Notes under the pieces: model-generated | What the model was told of the DNA's origin: nothing | Database searches by the model: none | What the model saw: only the letters and a program-made list of their open reading frames with translations | From: Paenibacillus profundus | GTDB lineage: Bacteria > Bacillota > Bacilli > Paenibacillales > Paenibacillaceae | Direction of reading: 5' to 3' | Assembly (NCBI RefSeq): GCF_021369635.1 | Contig: NZ_JAJNBZ010000025.1 | Location: 1 to 64,000, forward strand | DNA length: 64,000 bases | Program-made: the position numbers and the translations under genes | Shown: positions 28,951 through 36,843 of the stretch, in pieces | Layout of the letters: the number at the start of each line of letters is the position of its first letter | Numbering within the stretch: position 1 is the stretch's first letter

Positions 28951-29740
28951 AATACAGGATGTATGCTTTGGATATAACGAGGGACAGGACGTATTGCAAG
29001 GCTTGACGCTTGAGTTCGATCAGCGTACGACAGCCATCATCGGTCAGAATGGCGCTGGCAAGACGACGTTGGTCAAGCTGCTGAAGGGGCTGCTCAAGCC
29101 GACTGGCGGGGATATTTGGGTTGCTGGAGTCAATTCGAAGGATGTCACCGTGGCTCAATTGGCAGGCAAGATCGGATTGGTTTTCCAAAACCCGAATGAT
29201 CAAATTTTCAAGCGCACGGTGTTGGAAGAAGTCATGTTCGGGCCCTTGAATATGAAGGTGGAGACCGCCGCTGCGAAGCAGCAAGCTTTGCAAGCGCTCG
29301 AAATGGTCGGACTGGCCGATCAGACTGATGTCAATCCGCACGATCTGGGGCTATCGGAGAAGAAGCTGATTAGCATCGCTTCGATCGTTGCCATGAATAC
29401 CGACATTATCATTTTGGACGAGCCGACGATTGCGCAGGACGCTGCGGGGAAACGCCGCATCGCACAAATCATTGAGCAGCTGAGCCAAGAGGGCAAGCTG
29501 GTCATGACCATATTGCACGATATGGACTTTGTTGCCGCGCACTTTGAACGGACGATCGTCATGAACAGAGGAAAAGTAGTGCTGGATGACAAGACGAGAG
29601 AGGTGTTCTCTCATCAGGATTTACTGAGAGAGGCTTGCTTGGATACCCCTTACGTCACACAGCTGGGCAAGCAGTGGGGCTTGCCAGAGACGGTCTTAAC
29701 TACTGAAGAGCTGATTTCCGCCATGAAGAGGCCGCGATAG
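28943..29740 (+). CDS. ecfA2: ECF transporter ATPase with degenerate signature motif
   Basis: This is the partner ATPase. Walker A (GQNGAGKTTL), the Q-loop (VFQNPNDQIFK), Walker B (IIILDEPT) and the switch His (ILHDMDF) are intact. The ABC signature, however, reads LGLSEKKL in place of LSGGQ, and the D-loop is altered (IAQDAAG). The pair is therefore asymmetric, probably with one weak ATP site. The ATG at 28943 gives 265 residues. A terminator follows, closing the operon that began with udp. Confidence 0.88.
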   Translation: MIKIQDVCFGYNEGQDVLQGLTLEFDQRTTAIIGQNGAGKTTLVKLLKGLLKPTGGDIWVAGVNSKDVTVAQLAGKIGLVFQNPNDQIFKRTVLEEVMFGPLNMKVETAAAKQQALQALEMVGLADQTDVNPHDLGLSEKKLISIASIVAMNTDIIILDEPTIAQDAAGKRRIAQIIEQLSQEGKLVMTILHDMDFVAAHFERTIVMNRGKVVLDDKTREVFSHQDLLREACLDTPYVTQLGKQWGLPETVLTTEELISAMKRPR

Positions 29741-29778
29741 CGCAGACATTATATTCTGTGTCACCGAACCAACGATAA

Positions 29779-29822
29779 GGAAGCACTTTGTCTGATTGCA
29801 AGACAGGGGTGCTTCTTTTTTC
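29779..29822 (+). terminator. Terminator of the udp/ECF operon
   Basis: Outer arms GAAGCAC / GTGCTTC with inner TCT/AGA pairing are followed by a T run. Confidence 0.8.
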
Positions 29823-29930
29823 GGTCAAATATGGAACATCATTGTTTTCATCGTAAGGAACAACTTCTTCCAAGGCGGCTGCGTCAGGAGTAGAAAGGGA
29901 CATTTCCATAGATATAGGAGGCAGGGAGAA

Positions 29931-30264
29931 ATGAATATAAAAAGGGGACTGATCGCACTGTTGCTTATTGCGTCCGTAAGCATGGCCGCGTGCAGTTCTG
30001 CCACCACACCATCGCCGAACGAAACATCACCCACGCAGGGGGAGACGCAGGATAAAGCGAAGCAAGCCGATTCAGGGACGGCGGGTGCAGAACAACCGTC
30101 AACGGGCTCGCCTAATTCGGACAATGTAGACGATTCATCCACACCAAACCAGTCATCGAATCAAGACGACTCTTCGACACAGGTGGGCCAAGGACGTTTA
30201 TAGTCCCGTGAAGAATGAAGCGGGCGAAGCGCTTAGCGTGAATAACGAGTTGACGTTGAAGTAA
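29931..30264 (+). pseudogene. Small lipoprotein gene with a probable frameshift near its 3' end
   Basis: The first frame encodes a 90-residue lipoprotein (29931-30203): a Lys-Arg start, a hydrophobic helix, the lipobox MAAC with Cys21, then a disordered Thr/Ser/Gln/Asp/Pro tail. It stops at a TAG right after a change in character. In the +1 frame the sequence continues as a protein-like tail, KDVYSPVKNEAGEALSVNN, and ends at TAA (30264), exactly before a terminator. Removing one G from the GGG run at 30185-30187 joins the two frames. AGGAGGC precedes the ATG. Function unknown. Confidence 0.65.
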
Positions 30265-30296
30265 CAAAAAAAGGCTCCGGAGCGCCCTTTTTTTGT
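30264..30296 (+). terminator. Terminator after the small lipoprotein gene
   Basis: An A run, a GC-rich hairpin around CTCCGGAG and a seven-base T run. It starts at the stop codon of the second reading frame, which supports that frame as the real 3' end. Confidence 0.7.
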
Positions 30297-30378
30297 CCAA
30301 CATTCGAGCGAGACGGGGGACATGTGCTACAATACGGTTAAGTTAATTTGAGTTGATTTGAGGGGAGTTAGCAAGCAA

Positions 30379-30672
30379 ATGGGCGTTGCATTCGGAAGAC
30401 TATACAAAGACATCTTGGAAGAATTGACGGTGGCGGTCGGGCTTATCCCTGACGGATACACCTTCTTTGACATGACGGAAGAAGAGTGGACCGCACTTGG
30501 TGACACAGAACGACAGGAAGTGTTGGAAGCGCTCGCAGATGATGTGTTTTACGGATTGGGACAGGAGAAGCTGCTCTTTATCGGCAGCGGCAGTGTCCAG
30601 CATGATCCGAAGTTCCACATTATAGAAGTCGTGGTGGACAGTGAAACGGTGGCTACGATACAGCTGACTTAA
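30379..30672 (+). CDS. Hypothetical protein, 97 aa
   Basis: I do not recognise a named family. The protein is small, acidic and soluble, with an alpha-helical N-terminal half (about 5-60) and a C-terminal beta hairpin (75-95). The ATG at 30379 is preceded by AGGGGAG; a TTG seven codons upstream is the alternative. It converges with an acetyltransferase gene only eight bases after its stop. Confidence 0.6.
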   Translation: MGVAFGRLYKDILEELTVAVGLIPDGYTFFDMTEEEWTALGDTERQEVLEALADDVFYGLGQEKLLFIGSGSVQHDPKFHIIEVVVDSETVATIQLT

Positions 30673-30680
30673 ATAGGGTG

Positions 30681-31253
30681 TTACCGCTCAGCCTCTTCAG
30701 CTAGCGGATCGAACACCATGCAGTAGAATTGTCCATGTCCGGTCGGAGTTGGCCGTTCATACGTATCGGTAATCCGAAATCCGGCTTTCTTATATGCGCG
30801 AATGGCGCGTTCGTTCCAAGTCAGCACTTCCAGATCAATCTCATCCTCTGGATGACGGCGGAGGGCTTCATCTGCAATGACTTGGACGAACGATGCGCCT
30901 TGACCTTGACCGAGCATATCGGGGCGCATGCCCAAGCCTAAGCGAGTGACGCCGACGAGCGGGAACAGCTGCGCGAACCCTGCAAGTTCGCCTGCCGTAT
31001 TGGTAACGGAGACGTATTGGTCGCGTCGGATGTCAGGGTCGCCCATTTCTATGCCGAGCGCTTTCGTCTGATTCCACGGCAGGAAGCCGTACAGGTGATA
31101 GGGCGGCTCATATGTCCACGCGCAGATCTGTTCCGCATCTTCCTCTGTCATCGGGCGTACGCCGAATGGGGAGGATAAGGAATTGGGTGCAGCCGCATCT
31201 GGCTGAGGAGTTGGGCTGTCAGAATATTGGTCTGGACTATGGGATGATGACAT
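30681..31253 (-). CDS. GNAT family N-acetyltransferase
   Basis: This probably moves an acetyl group from acetyl-CoA to an unknown acceptor. A Ser/Pro/Ala-rich N-terminal stretch of 30 residues precedes the GNAT domain. Motif A is seen as LGLGMRPDMLGQGQG (about residues 105-119), with the pyrophosphate-binding Gln/Gly-x-Gly pattern. Motif B is NERAIRAYKKAGF. AAGGGGGT precedes the ATG. It is divergent from the sulfurtransferase gene. Confidence 0.85.
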   Translation of the reverse strand: MSSSHSPDQYSDSPTPQPDAAAPNSLSSPFGVRPMTEEDAEQICAWTYEPPYHLYGFLPWNQTKALGIEMGDPDIRRDQYVSVTNTAGELAGFAQLFPLVGVTRLGLGMRPDMLGQGQGASFVQVIADEALRRHPEDEIDLEVLTWNERAIRAYKKAGFRITDTYERPTPTGHGQFYCMVFDPLAEEAER

Positions 31254-31378
31254 GGATTAGACCCCCTTCAGGTATATGATAATATTGTGACAGGTTTGGA
31301 TTCAATTGACAATATACATGCGGGCGGTTCAAATGGAAGAATAGGGTGCTGCGGCGCCCGTTAAGAGGGGGAATCGAA

Positions 31379-32242
31379 ATGAAGCAGCAGACATGGATGA
31401 TCTCATTCGAGGAAGTGCAGGCTTTGTTGGGACAAGCCAGAGTTATCATTGCAGACTGCCGCTTCTGGCTGGCAGAGCCGGAACGCGGGCATGCCGCCTA
31501 TGAGGAAGGACATCTTCCTGGCGCGATCTACTTTAACTTGGACCATGATTTGTCATCGCCTGTAGGCGCTCATGGCGGACGGCATCCGCTGCCTTCGCCA
31601 GAGATGCTCTCCAAGAGGCTGGGGGAACGTGGGATTGACCGTGATACGACTGTCATTGTCTATGATGACCAGGGCGGGGCGATGGCGAGCAGGTTATGGT
31701 GGCTGCTGCAATATGTGGGACATCAAGGCATCGTTAAAGTGATGGACGGCGGATACAGCGATTGGGCGAAGCTCGGCTACCCGATAAGCACGGAACAGCC
31801 ATCCCCGGCTGCCCGCATATATGAGCCGCATGTCCGCCCAGATCTGGTCATGCATATGAAAGACGTAAGAGAACGGCTGGGCCGTCCGGGTGTCGTGCTG
31901 ATCGATTCACGCGAGCCTGCGCGATATGCAGGAGAATCGGAGTCGATCGATCCGAAGGCAGGCCATATTCCCGGCGCGGTGAATCATTTCTGGCGCTATG
32001 GTGTAGACGAGACGTCGGGACGATGGAAAGCCGTCGGATCGCAGCGTGAAGCGTGGGATCGGCTCGTAAAAGAGGCGAACGAGATTATCGTGTACTGCGG
32101 TTCAGGAGTTACCGCTTGCCCGAATGTGCTGTCCTTGTGGCAATCGGGTTATCCGCGCGTCAAGCTGTATGCGGGAAGCTGGAGCGATTGGATTAGCTAT
32201 GAGGAGAATCCAATTGCGGTGGGGGAAGAGGAGAAGGCGTAA
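31379..32242 (+). CDS. Thiosulfate / 3-mercaptopyruvate sulfurtransferase (tandem rhodanese)
   Basis: The enzyme moves sulfane sulfur to cyanide or another thiophile. Two rhodanese domains are present: the N-terminal one (about 8-125) is structural, with EGHLPGAIYFNL. The C-terminal one (about 150-280) has the active-site loop CGSGVTA with Cys240. CGSGVTA is like the mercaptopyruvate sulfurtransferase type. The frame is open from 31346, but GAGGGGGAAT precedes the ATG at 31379. The last 20 codons have a diverged second copy 1.3 kb downstream (33518-33574). Confidence 0.9.
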   Translation: MKQQTWMISFEEVQALLGQARVIIADCRFWLAEPERGHAAYEEGHLPGAIYFNLDHDLSSPVGAHGGRHPLPSPEMLSKRLGERGIDRDTTVIVYDDQGGAMASRLWWLLQYVGHQGIVKVMDGGYSDWAKLGYPISTEQPSPAARIYEPHVRPDLVMHMKDVRERLGRPGVVLIDSREPARYAGESESIDPKAGHIPGAVNHFWRYGVDETSGRWKAVGSQREAWDRLVKEANEIIVYCGSGVTACPNVLSLWQSGYPRVKLYAGSWSDWISYEENPIAVGEEEKA

Positions 32243-32365
32243 GCAGTTATACAGGTTGTAACACGGAGTACGTCGTCGCTCATGTGACGATGTACTCCTT
32301 TGCTTTGTGTCCAGGAGTATCGAGGTCAATTTGCACGTGCATGCGATTCCACTTGATTCACAACC

Positions 32366-33445
32366 TCACGCGCGAGAAACAGCGGGGTCATCCCTCGTGT
32401 GGTCCTTAAAACGGGAGAGTCGACAAGGGACTAATTCGCTTCTTGATTCCCGATTGATTATTTCACTTGCAGCCAGACGCGCAATCAGCGGCGCCAGCGT
32501 AATTGCAGAATGCATCACTGTCAGATAAAGTCCCTTTATGTGATCATGGAAGCCCACGATCGGATAGCCGTCTTCAGGCATTGGTCTCATCCCGACCTGG
32601 ATGCTTTCCAGTTCCAATTGATTCCCGCCCTTCAGACTGCGACGCAACGTCTCGAACGCTCGCTTGCCGACCGCCTCTGGCCCGTTTTCTTCCGACTCGT
32701 CGATATAATCTTCCGCAGCCAGCAGCGTTTGATCCGTCAGTTGACGCGCTTCAAATTGCGCATTTGAGATTAATGTGCGTATCAGCTTATTCGCAGTTTT
32801 CATCCGAATCAGAATGGAAGGCGACGGCGTTACCGGCACGGGACAACCTAACGGGTTGCAAAGTTCGGGTATGCCTGTACCTGCGGCCAATACCACGACA
32901 TCCGACTCCAGAAAACCCTTGGACGTGTGGACGCCGACCAGGCAGGAATCTTCTTGCTGCAGCTGTGTAACGTTGGTACCGAACTGAACCTTTGCTCCGT
33001 ACTCCCGCGCTTTGCTCAACAACAGATCCGTTAACCCTATCGGGTCCACCGCACCTTCTTCGCTGACAAACATCGCTTCATCCGGATATTCCTTCAGATT
33101 CGGTTCCAATGCCTCAAGCTGCTCCCGGTTTAATTTTTGAAAACGGAGTTGCTCCCTTAGGGGCGGATTGTCCCAAGTCAGCGCCCCGTGCCAATGAATT
33201 TGCAGTTCGGACAAATCTTGCTGAAGCGCATGATATTCTTCACAAGCTGCATCGTACAAATGCCAGTATTCGGGAGCCACCCTATGCGTCGTATGTATCC
33301 AGGCAAACGATTTTTCCGTGACTTCACGCGCCGCGGCGGGGTATCGTTCAATAACGGTTACATCTTGATTTCGTTTGGCCAGATGATAGGCCACGGACGC
33401 CCCGACAATTCCTGCGCCAATAATCACGATTTTTTGTTTACTCAA
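32366..33445 (-). CDS. FAD-dependent oxidoreductase (D-amino-acid/glycine oxidase family)
   Basis: A flavoprotein of the DAO fold, 359 residues. The N-terminal IVIIGAGIVGASVAYHLA binds FAD (residues about 5-22), and the C-terminal GMRPMPEDGYPIVGF is the typical second FAD contact of glycine/D-amino-acid oxidase-type enzymes. Substrate unknown. The frame is open from 33466, but AAAGGGGGAG is spaced correctly for the TTG at 33445. It is oriented against its neighbours and lies between the intact sulfurtransferase gene and a second sulfurtransferase 3' end, suggesting it arrived by insertion or recombination. Confidence 0.82.
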   Translation of the reverse strand: MSKQKIVIIGAGIVGASVAYHLAKRNQDVTVIERYPAAAREVTEKSFAWIHTTHRVAPEYWHLYDAACEEYHALQQDLSELQIHWHGALTWDNPPLREQLRFQKLNREQLEALEPNLKEYPDEAMFVSEEGAVDPIGLTDLLLSKAREYGAKVQFGTNVTQLQQEDSCLVGVHTSKGFLESDVVVLAAGTGIPELCNPLGCPVPVTPSPSILIRMKTANKLIRTLISNAQFEARQLTDQTLLAAEDYIDESEENGPEAVGKRAFETLRRSLKGGNQLELESIQVGMRPMPEDGYPIVGFHDHIKGLYLTVMHSAITLAPLIARLAASEIINRESRSELVPCRLSRFKDHTRDDPAVSRA

Positions 33446-33517
33446 TAATGACTCCCCCTTTGTCACCTTATTGTAGCATAGGCGTCATAATAATCCGACG
33501 TCATAACATATGAGGAC

Positions 33518-33574
33518 AGCTGGAGCGATTGGATTAGCTATCCGGACAATCCGGTAGCCACTGGGAAAGAGTAA
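33518..33574 (+). pseudogene. Remnant: diverged 3' end of a second sulfurtransferase gene
   Basis: These 19 codons encode SWSDWISYPDNPVATGKE and a stop, homologous to the end of the sulfurtransferase gene at 31379-32242 (SWSDWISYEENPIAVGEEE). The first 24 nt (33518-33541) are identical to 32177-32200; the rest has diverged. There is no start or upstream coding sequence, so it is a leftover. Confidence 0.75.
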
Positions 33575-33646
33575 AGCTGAAGAGCCCGCGTCTGACGAGG
33601 CCACTGAAAAACTTATACTATTAATTTTGTAAAATGAAATTAACTT

Positions 33647-33694
33647 GATAAAGGCGACTTTTCATTCAATCCTGAATGGAAAGTCGCCTTTATT
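33647..33694. terminator. Strong hairpin, probable terminator
   Basis: The arms ATAAAGGCGACTTT..CATTC and GAATG.AAAGTCGCCTTTAT pair over about 20 bp, with A/T-rich flanks. It separates the sulfurtransferase remnant from the transposase remnant. Confidence 0.65.
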
Positions 33695-33714
33695 TATGTT
33701 CTTCTCTATCTCTT

Positions 33715-33986
33715 TTACTTCATAATTGTCAATATTCTTTTGAGATTGACAGCGAATATGGCCATTGCTCCTTGCATGTGCATGCCAACCAGACCCGAGG
33801 AAGATGCTACATCATACCTGTGTCTATGTTTCAACTATGTTTTGCTGATTTGATGCTTACCGAATAGGTTTTTGATTTCGCCCCTTCTTTATAACAACCC
33901 TCTTTACAAGGAGATTGCTTACACTTTTCGATATCAAAGTAATACGTGTCTACTTGATCTGGTCTCAGGGCTTCCGCAATAGCTTA
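33715..33986 (-). pseudogene. Remnant of an IS1182-type transposase
   Basis: The minus strand holds two fragments of a DDE transposase. The upstream piece (about 33986-33845) reads EALRPDQVDTYYFDIEKCKQ and continues with a cysteine cluster (PCKEGC) typical of the region before the last catalytic residue. It ends at a stop. The downstream piece (about 33835-33715) reads LKHRHRYDVASSSGLVGMHM and ends AVNLKRILTIMK, the usual C-terminus of this group. The stretch between, which should hold the catalytic glutamate, is deleted. No terminal inverted repeats were found. Family placement is from memory of conserved patterns. Confidence 0.7.
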
Positions 33987-34086
33987 ACTCTATATTAGCT
34001 AACTTAAATCAACTTTAAAAGAACCTTGAAATAAGTTGAAAAAACATCTTGTAAGAAGCAGAAAAAGAGGTTAATATATTTTTATT

Positions 34087-34109
34087 GACTGTATAGTTAA
34101 TTTATAGTC
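34087..34109. promoter_or_regulatory. Imperfect inverted repeat upstream of tetR, candidate operator
   Basis: GACTGTATA and TTATAGTC form an imperfect palindrome centred 30 bp before the tetR start, in an AT-rich promoter region. TetR-type regulators usually bind such sites upstream of their own gene. Confidence 0.4.
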
Positions 34110-34127
34110 ATTAAAAGGAGGGGTATT

Positions 34128-34721
34128 ATGCCTAAGATTGTCACCGAACATGAAAAAGAAATGGTGAGAGAAGCGATGTATACAAAAGGGATTGAACTGA
34201 TTCGCAAAAAAGGCGTAAAGCGGGTTACTGTGGAGGATATCACCATTGCGACAAATATCGGTAAAGGTTCCTTTTACTCGTACTACAATTCCAAAGAAGA
34301 ACTCCTCTATACGATTATCAAAAAGAACGAGAATAGAATGTTTGAGAGAGTGGAGTCCGTTTTGTCCAAAAAAATAAAATTGAAAGAAAAGCTTATAAAG
34401 GCATTGAAGGAAATCTATCTGGCAGCGGACAGTATTGTTCTCTACGTTTCTCCATCGGATATAGAGTATCTGCTTCGTAAGCTTCCAGATGAGGCGGCAG
34501 ACTGGGAAGCATTAAAATCAAACGACTATTTTAGCAGGACCCTGTCGCTTTGCGGCATTGACGAATCGGGATGCGAGATTGATGTGCTTGCATATTTAAT
34601 GAATGCGCTCCATTTTATTGGTTCGACAGATATGCCTTTTGGTGAGCGGGGAAGAGAGAAGGCCTTGGATATACTCGTCCATTCCATTGCCGACTACATG
34701 GCGGGGGGAGCCAAGCAATGA
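34128..34721 (+). CDS. TetR/AcrR family transcriptional regulator
   Basis: A one-component repressor. The N-terminal helix-turn-helix spans about residues 15-60, with VTVEDITIATNIGKGSFYSYYNSKEEL, the family signature. The C-terminal ligand domain (about 65-190) is not matched to a known inducer. AGGAGGGG precedes the ATG. It appears co-transcribed with the hydrolase gene downstream, which it probably controls. Confidence 0.9.
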   Translation: MPKIVTEHEKEMVREAMYTKGIELIRKKGVKRVTVEDITIATNIGKGSFYSYYNSKEELLYTIIKKNENRMFERVESVLSKKIKLKEKLIKALKEIYLAADSIVLYVSPSDIEYLLRKLPDEAADWEALKSNDYFSRTLSLCGIDESGCEIDVLAYLMNALHFIGSTDMPFGERGREKALDILVHSIADYMAGGAKQ

Positions 34722-34819
34722 GAGAATTCTTAAAGAAATACAAACTGTCGTATGGGATTGACCACAATTGTTCCGTTGAGCAGAACCGCGGTCATATCGG
34801 TTATCGGAGGTACCTATGA
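34718..34819 (+). CDS. Possible 33-codon linker ORF between tetR and the hydrolase gene
   Basis: An ATG at 34718 overlaps the tetR stop as ATGA, and its own TGA overlaps the hydrolase ATG, again as ATGA. The predicted peptide starts MREFLKKYKLSYGI. It may be a coupling ORF or what is left of a deleted gene. The hydrolase ribosome site GGAGGT lies inside it. Confidence 0.3.
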   Translation: MREFLKKYKLSYGIDHNCSVEQNRGHIGYRRYL

Positions 34820-35913
34820 GCGTTTTATTGATAGTTTTAAGCGGATTGCTTATATTAATGGTTTGCTTGGTTCTGTTTGTCCAGTACAAGAAAAAGAAGA
34901 AGGCAAATCAAATTCGGATTACTCCCATGAGTAATGGCATTGATTGCAGAGAATTCGTAACCATCGGCGGCATTTCGCAATATTTGCATCATCGGGGCGA
35001 GGACATTGACAATCCTGTGATGCTGTTTTTGCACGGCGGCCCGGGAGAGCCTATACTGCCGTTTGCCCAAGAGTTTCAGATCCCGTGGGAGAAGCGTGTC
35101 ACGGTCGTACATTGGGATCAAAGAAACAGCGGCAAAACCTATTTCAATAATGATCCGAAACAAGTTGCGCCAACAACCACGGTTGACCGTATCGTTCAGG
35201 ATACTTATGAAATTGTGAAATATTTGAAAAAAAAGTATCACAAAGAGAAGATTATCATTTTGGGACATTCATGGGGCTCGGTGCTAGGCAGCCTGTTCAG
35301 TAAAAAATATCCGGAGCTAGTGCAGGCTTATATCGGCGTTGGGCAGGTTGTCAATATGATTGACAATGAACGCGTCGGGTACGAAAAAGTACTGGAATCA
35401 GCAAAAGAAGCGGGAAACGACAACGATTATCAAGCTCTCCTTCGTTTGGAACCATACCCTCCCCGCGCATTCGATGATGACATGATCAGGAAACTTAAGA
35501 AGGTTCGAAAATTCCAAAGAAAATATAAGTCAGCGGCCGGTCCAACAATGGAATTGATCGGCAATGTTTTATGTTCACCATTTTATACGTTCAAGGATAT
35601 GCGTTATTTCTTTATCTCCGGGGCATTTAGTGTCGGACAGCGTCATATTTGGAAATATTTAATGGAATCGTTCGATCTGTCGTCTATGGGCGCTACATTT
35701 GAAATACCTGTCTTTTATATACATGGCGAGCGGGACTGGCAAACACCCTATCCGCTGGCACAGGAATTCTTTTCAACAATAAAAGCGCCGCTCAAGCTGT
35801 TTTACTCCATTCCGGATGCGGGTCATATTGCCATGCTTGACCGGAAGGAGAAATTCAACGAGGCGTTATTTGATATTTTGGAGCGAACGAATGTTATGGC
35901 GACGGCCAAGTGA
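34816..35913 (+). CDS. Alpha/beta hydrolase, proline iminopeptidase-like, membrane-anchored
   Basis: A 365-residue hydrolase with an N-terminal membrane helix (about 3-23) and a Lys-rich stop-transfer. The HGGPGEP oxyanion motif and WDQRNSGKT are characteristic of prolyl aminopeptidase relatives. The nucleophile serine is in GHSWGSVLG; the acid is probably Asp in HGERDWQ, and the histidine is in DAGHIAM near the C-terminus. GGAGGT precedes the ATG. It is expected to be under control of the TetR regulator upstream. Substrate unknown; an antibiotic- or peptide-hydrolysing role is possible. Confidence 0.85.
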   Translation: MSVLLIVLSGLLILMVCLVLFVQYKKKKKANQIRITPMSNGIDCREFVTIGGISQYLHHRGEDIDNPVMLFLHGGPGEPILPFAQEFQIPWEKRVTVVHWDQRNSGKTYFNNDPKQVAPTTTVDRIVQDTYEIVKYLKKKYHKEKIIILGHSWGSVLGSLFSKKYPELVQAYIGVGQVVNMIDNERVGYEKVLESAKEAGNDNDYQALLRLEPYPPRAFDDDMIRKLKKVRKFQRKYKSAAGPTMELIGNVLCSPFYTFKDMRYFFISGAFSVGQRHIWKYLMESFDLSSMGATFEIPVFYIHGERDWQTPYPLAQEFFSTIKAPLKLFYSIPDAGHIAMLDRKEKFNEALFDILERTNVMATAK

Positions 35914-36250
35914 GTCTCTGCACAGGGCTCCGTTAATACAGGCGGATGCGCTTATTGTCGCGGTCAATATCCATGCAATTTTACGAAATAGCGGAAAGTG
36001 CGTTGAAGTGCTTGCAGGCGAGATGTTGAAGGCTGCCCATAGGTTCTGCGCGGAGCCGGGCGTTTTGGGCACTTGGGTGGTGTATCCCTGAACAAGGTCC
36101 CCGTTTTGAAACGAATGTAATCGCATTGCTAATTGTTTCTTGATGATGGCAAATAGATTAAGCTGAGGTGGAGTAAACAAATGGGTGGAGATCGCCTATA
36201 AGAAAGAGACTTTTTTGTCGCACTATAAACTAAGTTATCCGACTAAAATA
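35914..36250. other. 337-bp gap after the hydrolase gene
   Basis: I see no gene with start signals. A minus-strand open frame (36180-35914 and beyond) and a plus-strand open frame here lack ribosome sites and recognisable motifs. Confidence 0.4.
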
Positions 36251-36296
36251 CAAAACCCGTGAAGTTGCTGAATATAGCAATCTCACGGGTTTTATT
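36251..36296. terminator. Terminator-like hairpin, bidirectional
   Basis: The perfect arms AAAACCCGTGA / TCACGGGTTTT enclose a smaller stem (TTGCT / AGCAA). Runs of A and T on both sides would allow termination from either direction, including the minus-strand gene that ends at 36363. Confidence 0.75.
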
Positions 36297-36362
36297 TAGT
36301 AGATTCTTTCTTAAATCTTATTCTTCTTTCTTAGCTTGGTTTTGCTTATCTCCAGGGTGTCT

Positions 36363-36800
36363 CTATGGAGTTTGGGTACCAAGAACTTCATGAAGTTGAG
36401 ATTTCACTTGCTCTTTGGTGAGCGTACCCGCTTGAGCTTGGTCAAGAATGGCTTTTACCTTTTCTTTGGTAGCATCATCGAGGTTAACGGGATTCACTTT
36501 GTCTACTTTTACCTTGATGCCATGAGCCGCGCTGAATTCCACATCCAAATCGATGCCGAGATCATGAAGCTGAGATTTCACTTGCTCTTTAGTGAGCGTA
36601 CCCGCTTGAGCTTGGTCAAGAATGGCTTTTACCTTTTCTTTGGCAGCGTCATCGAGGTTAATTGGTTTCGTCACTTGGCCATGTGTTACCTGTTGTCCAT
36701 TTCCAATAGATTGTGTCGGTACTTCGGCAGCGAATGCAGACCCCAAAGAGGTGAGGGCAAATACAGCACCTAAAGCAGTTGTAGCCAATGTCTTTTTCAT
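36363..36800 (-). CDS. Secreted protein with two near-identical 35-residue repeats
   Basis: A 145-residue exported protein of unknown function. The signal peptide (residues 1-24, ending SAFA) is preceded by AAGGAGAT at a correct distance from the ATG at 36800; the longer open frame to 36917 is not used. The mature part contains two copies of a helical unit beginning NLDDAAKEKVKAILDQAQAG and ending with KEQVKSQLH, about 58 residues apart, joined by a beta-like linker. It faces the two-component system on the other strand, and its promoter carries the same 11-bp-phased CTCCA repeats as the sensor and transporter operons. It is thus likely a target, perhaps a signal or decoy protein. Confidence 0.8.
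   Translation of the reverse strand: MKKTLATTALGAVFALTSLGSAFAAEVPTQSIGNGQQVTHGQVTKPINLDDAAKEKVKAILDQAQAGTLTKEQVKSQLHDLGIDLDVEFSAAHGIKVKVDKVNPVNLDDATKEKVKAILDQAQAGTLTKEQVKSQLHEVLGTQTP
36391..36659. repeat. Two direct repeats of about 94 bp within the secreted protein gene
   Basis: 36391-36485 and 36565-36659 are nearly identical, offset by 174 bp (58 codons), with only a few substitutions. This points to a recent internal duplication. Confidence 0.85.
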
Positions 36801-36843
36801 ACTTGTCAATCTCCTTCGCAAATGTATTTTTGTTGACACCCTC

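Noticed and set aside
35866..36180. Minus-strand 104-codon open frame after the hydrolase gene
   Set aside because: No ribosome site at the start, no motif, and the 3' part overlaps the hydrolase gene.
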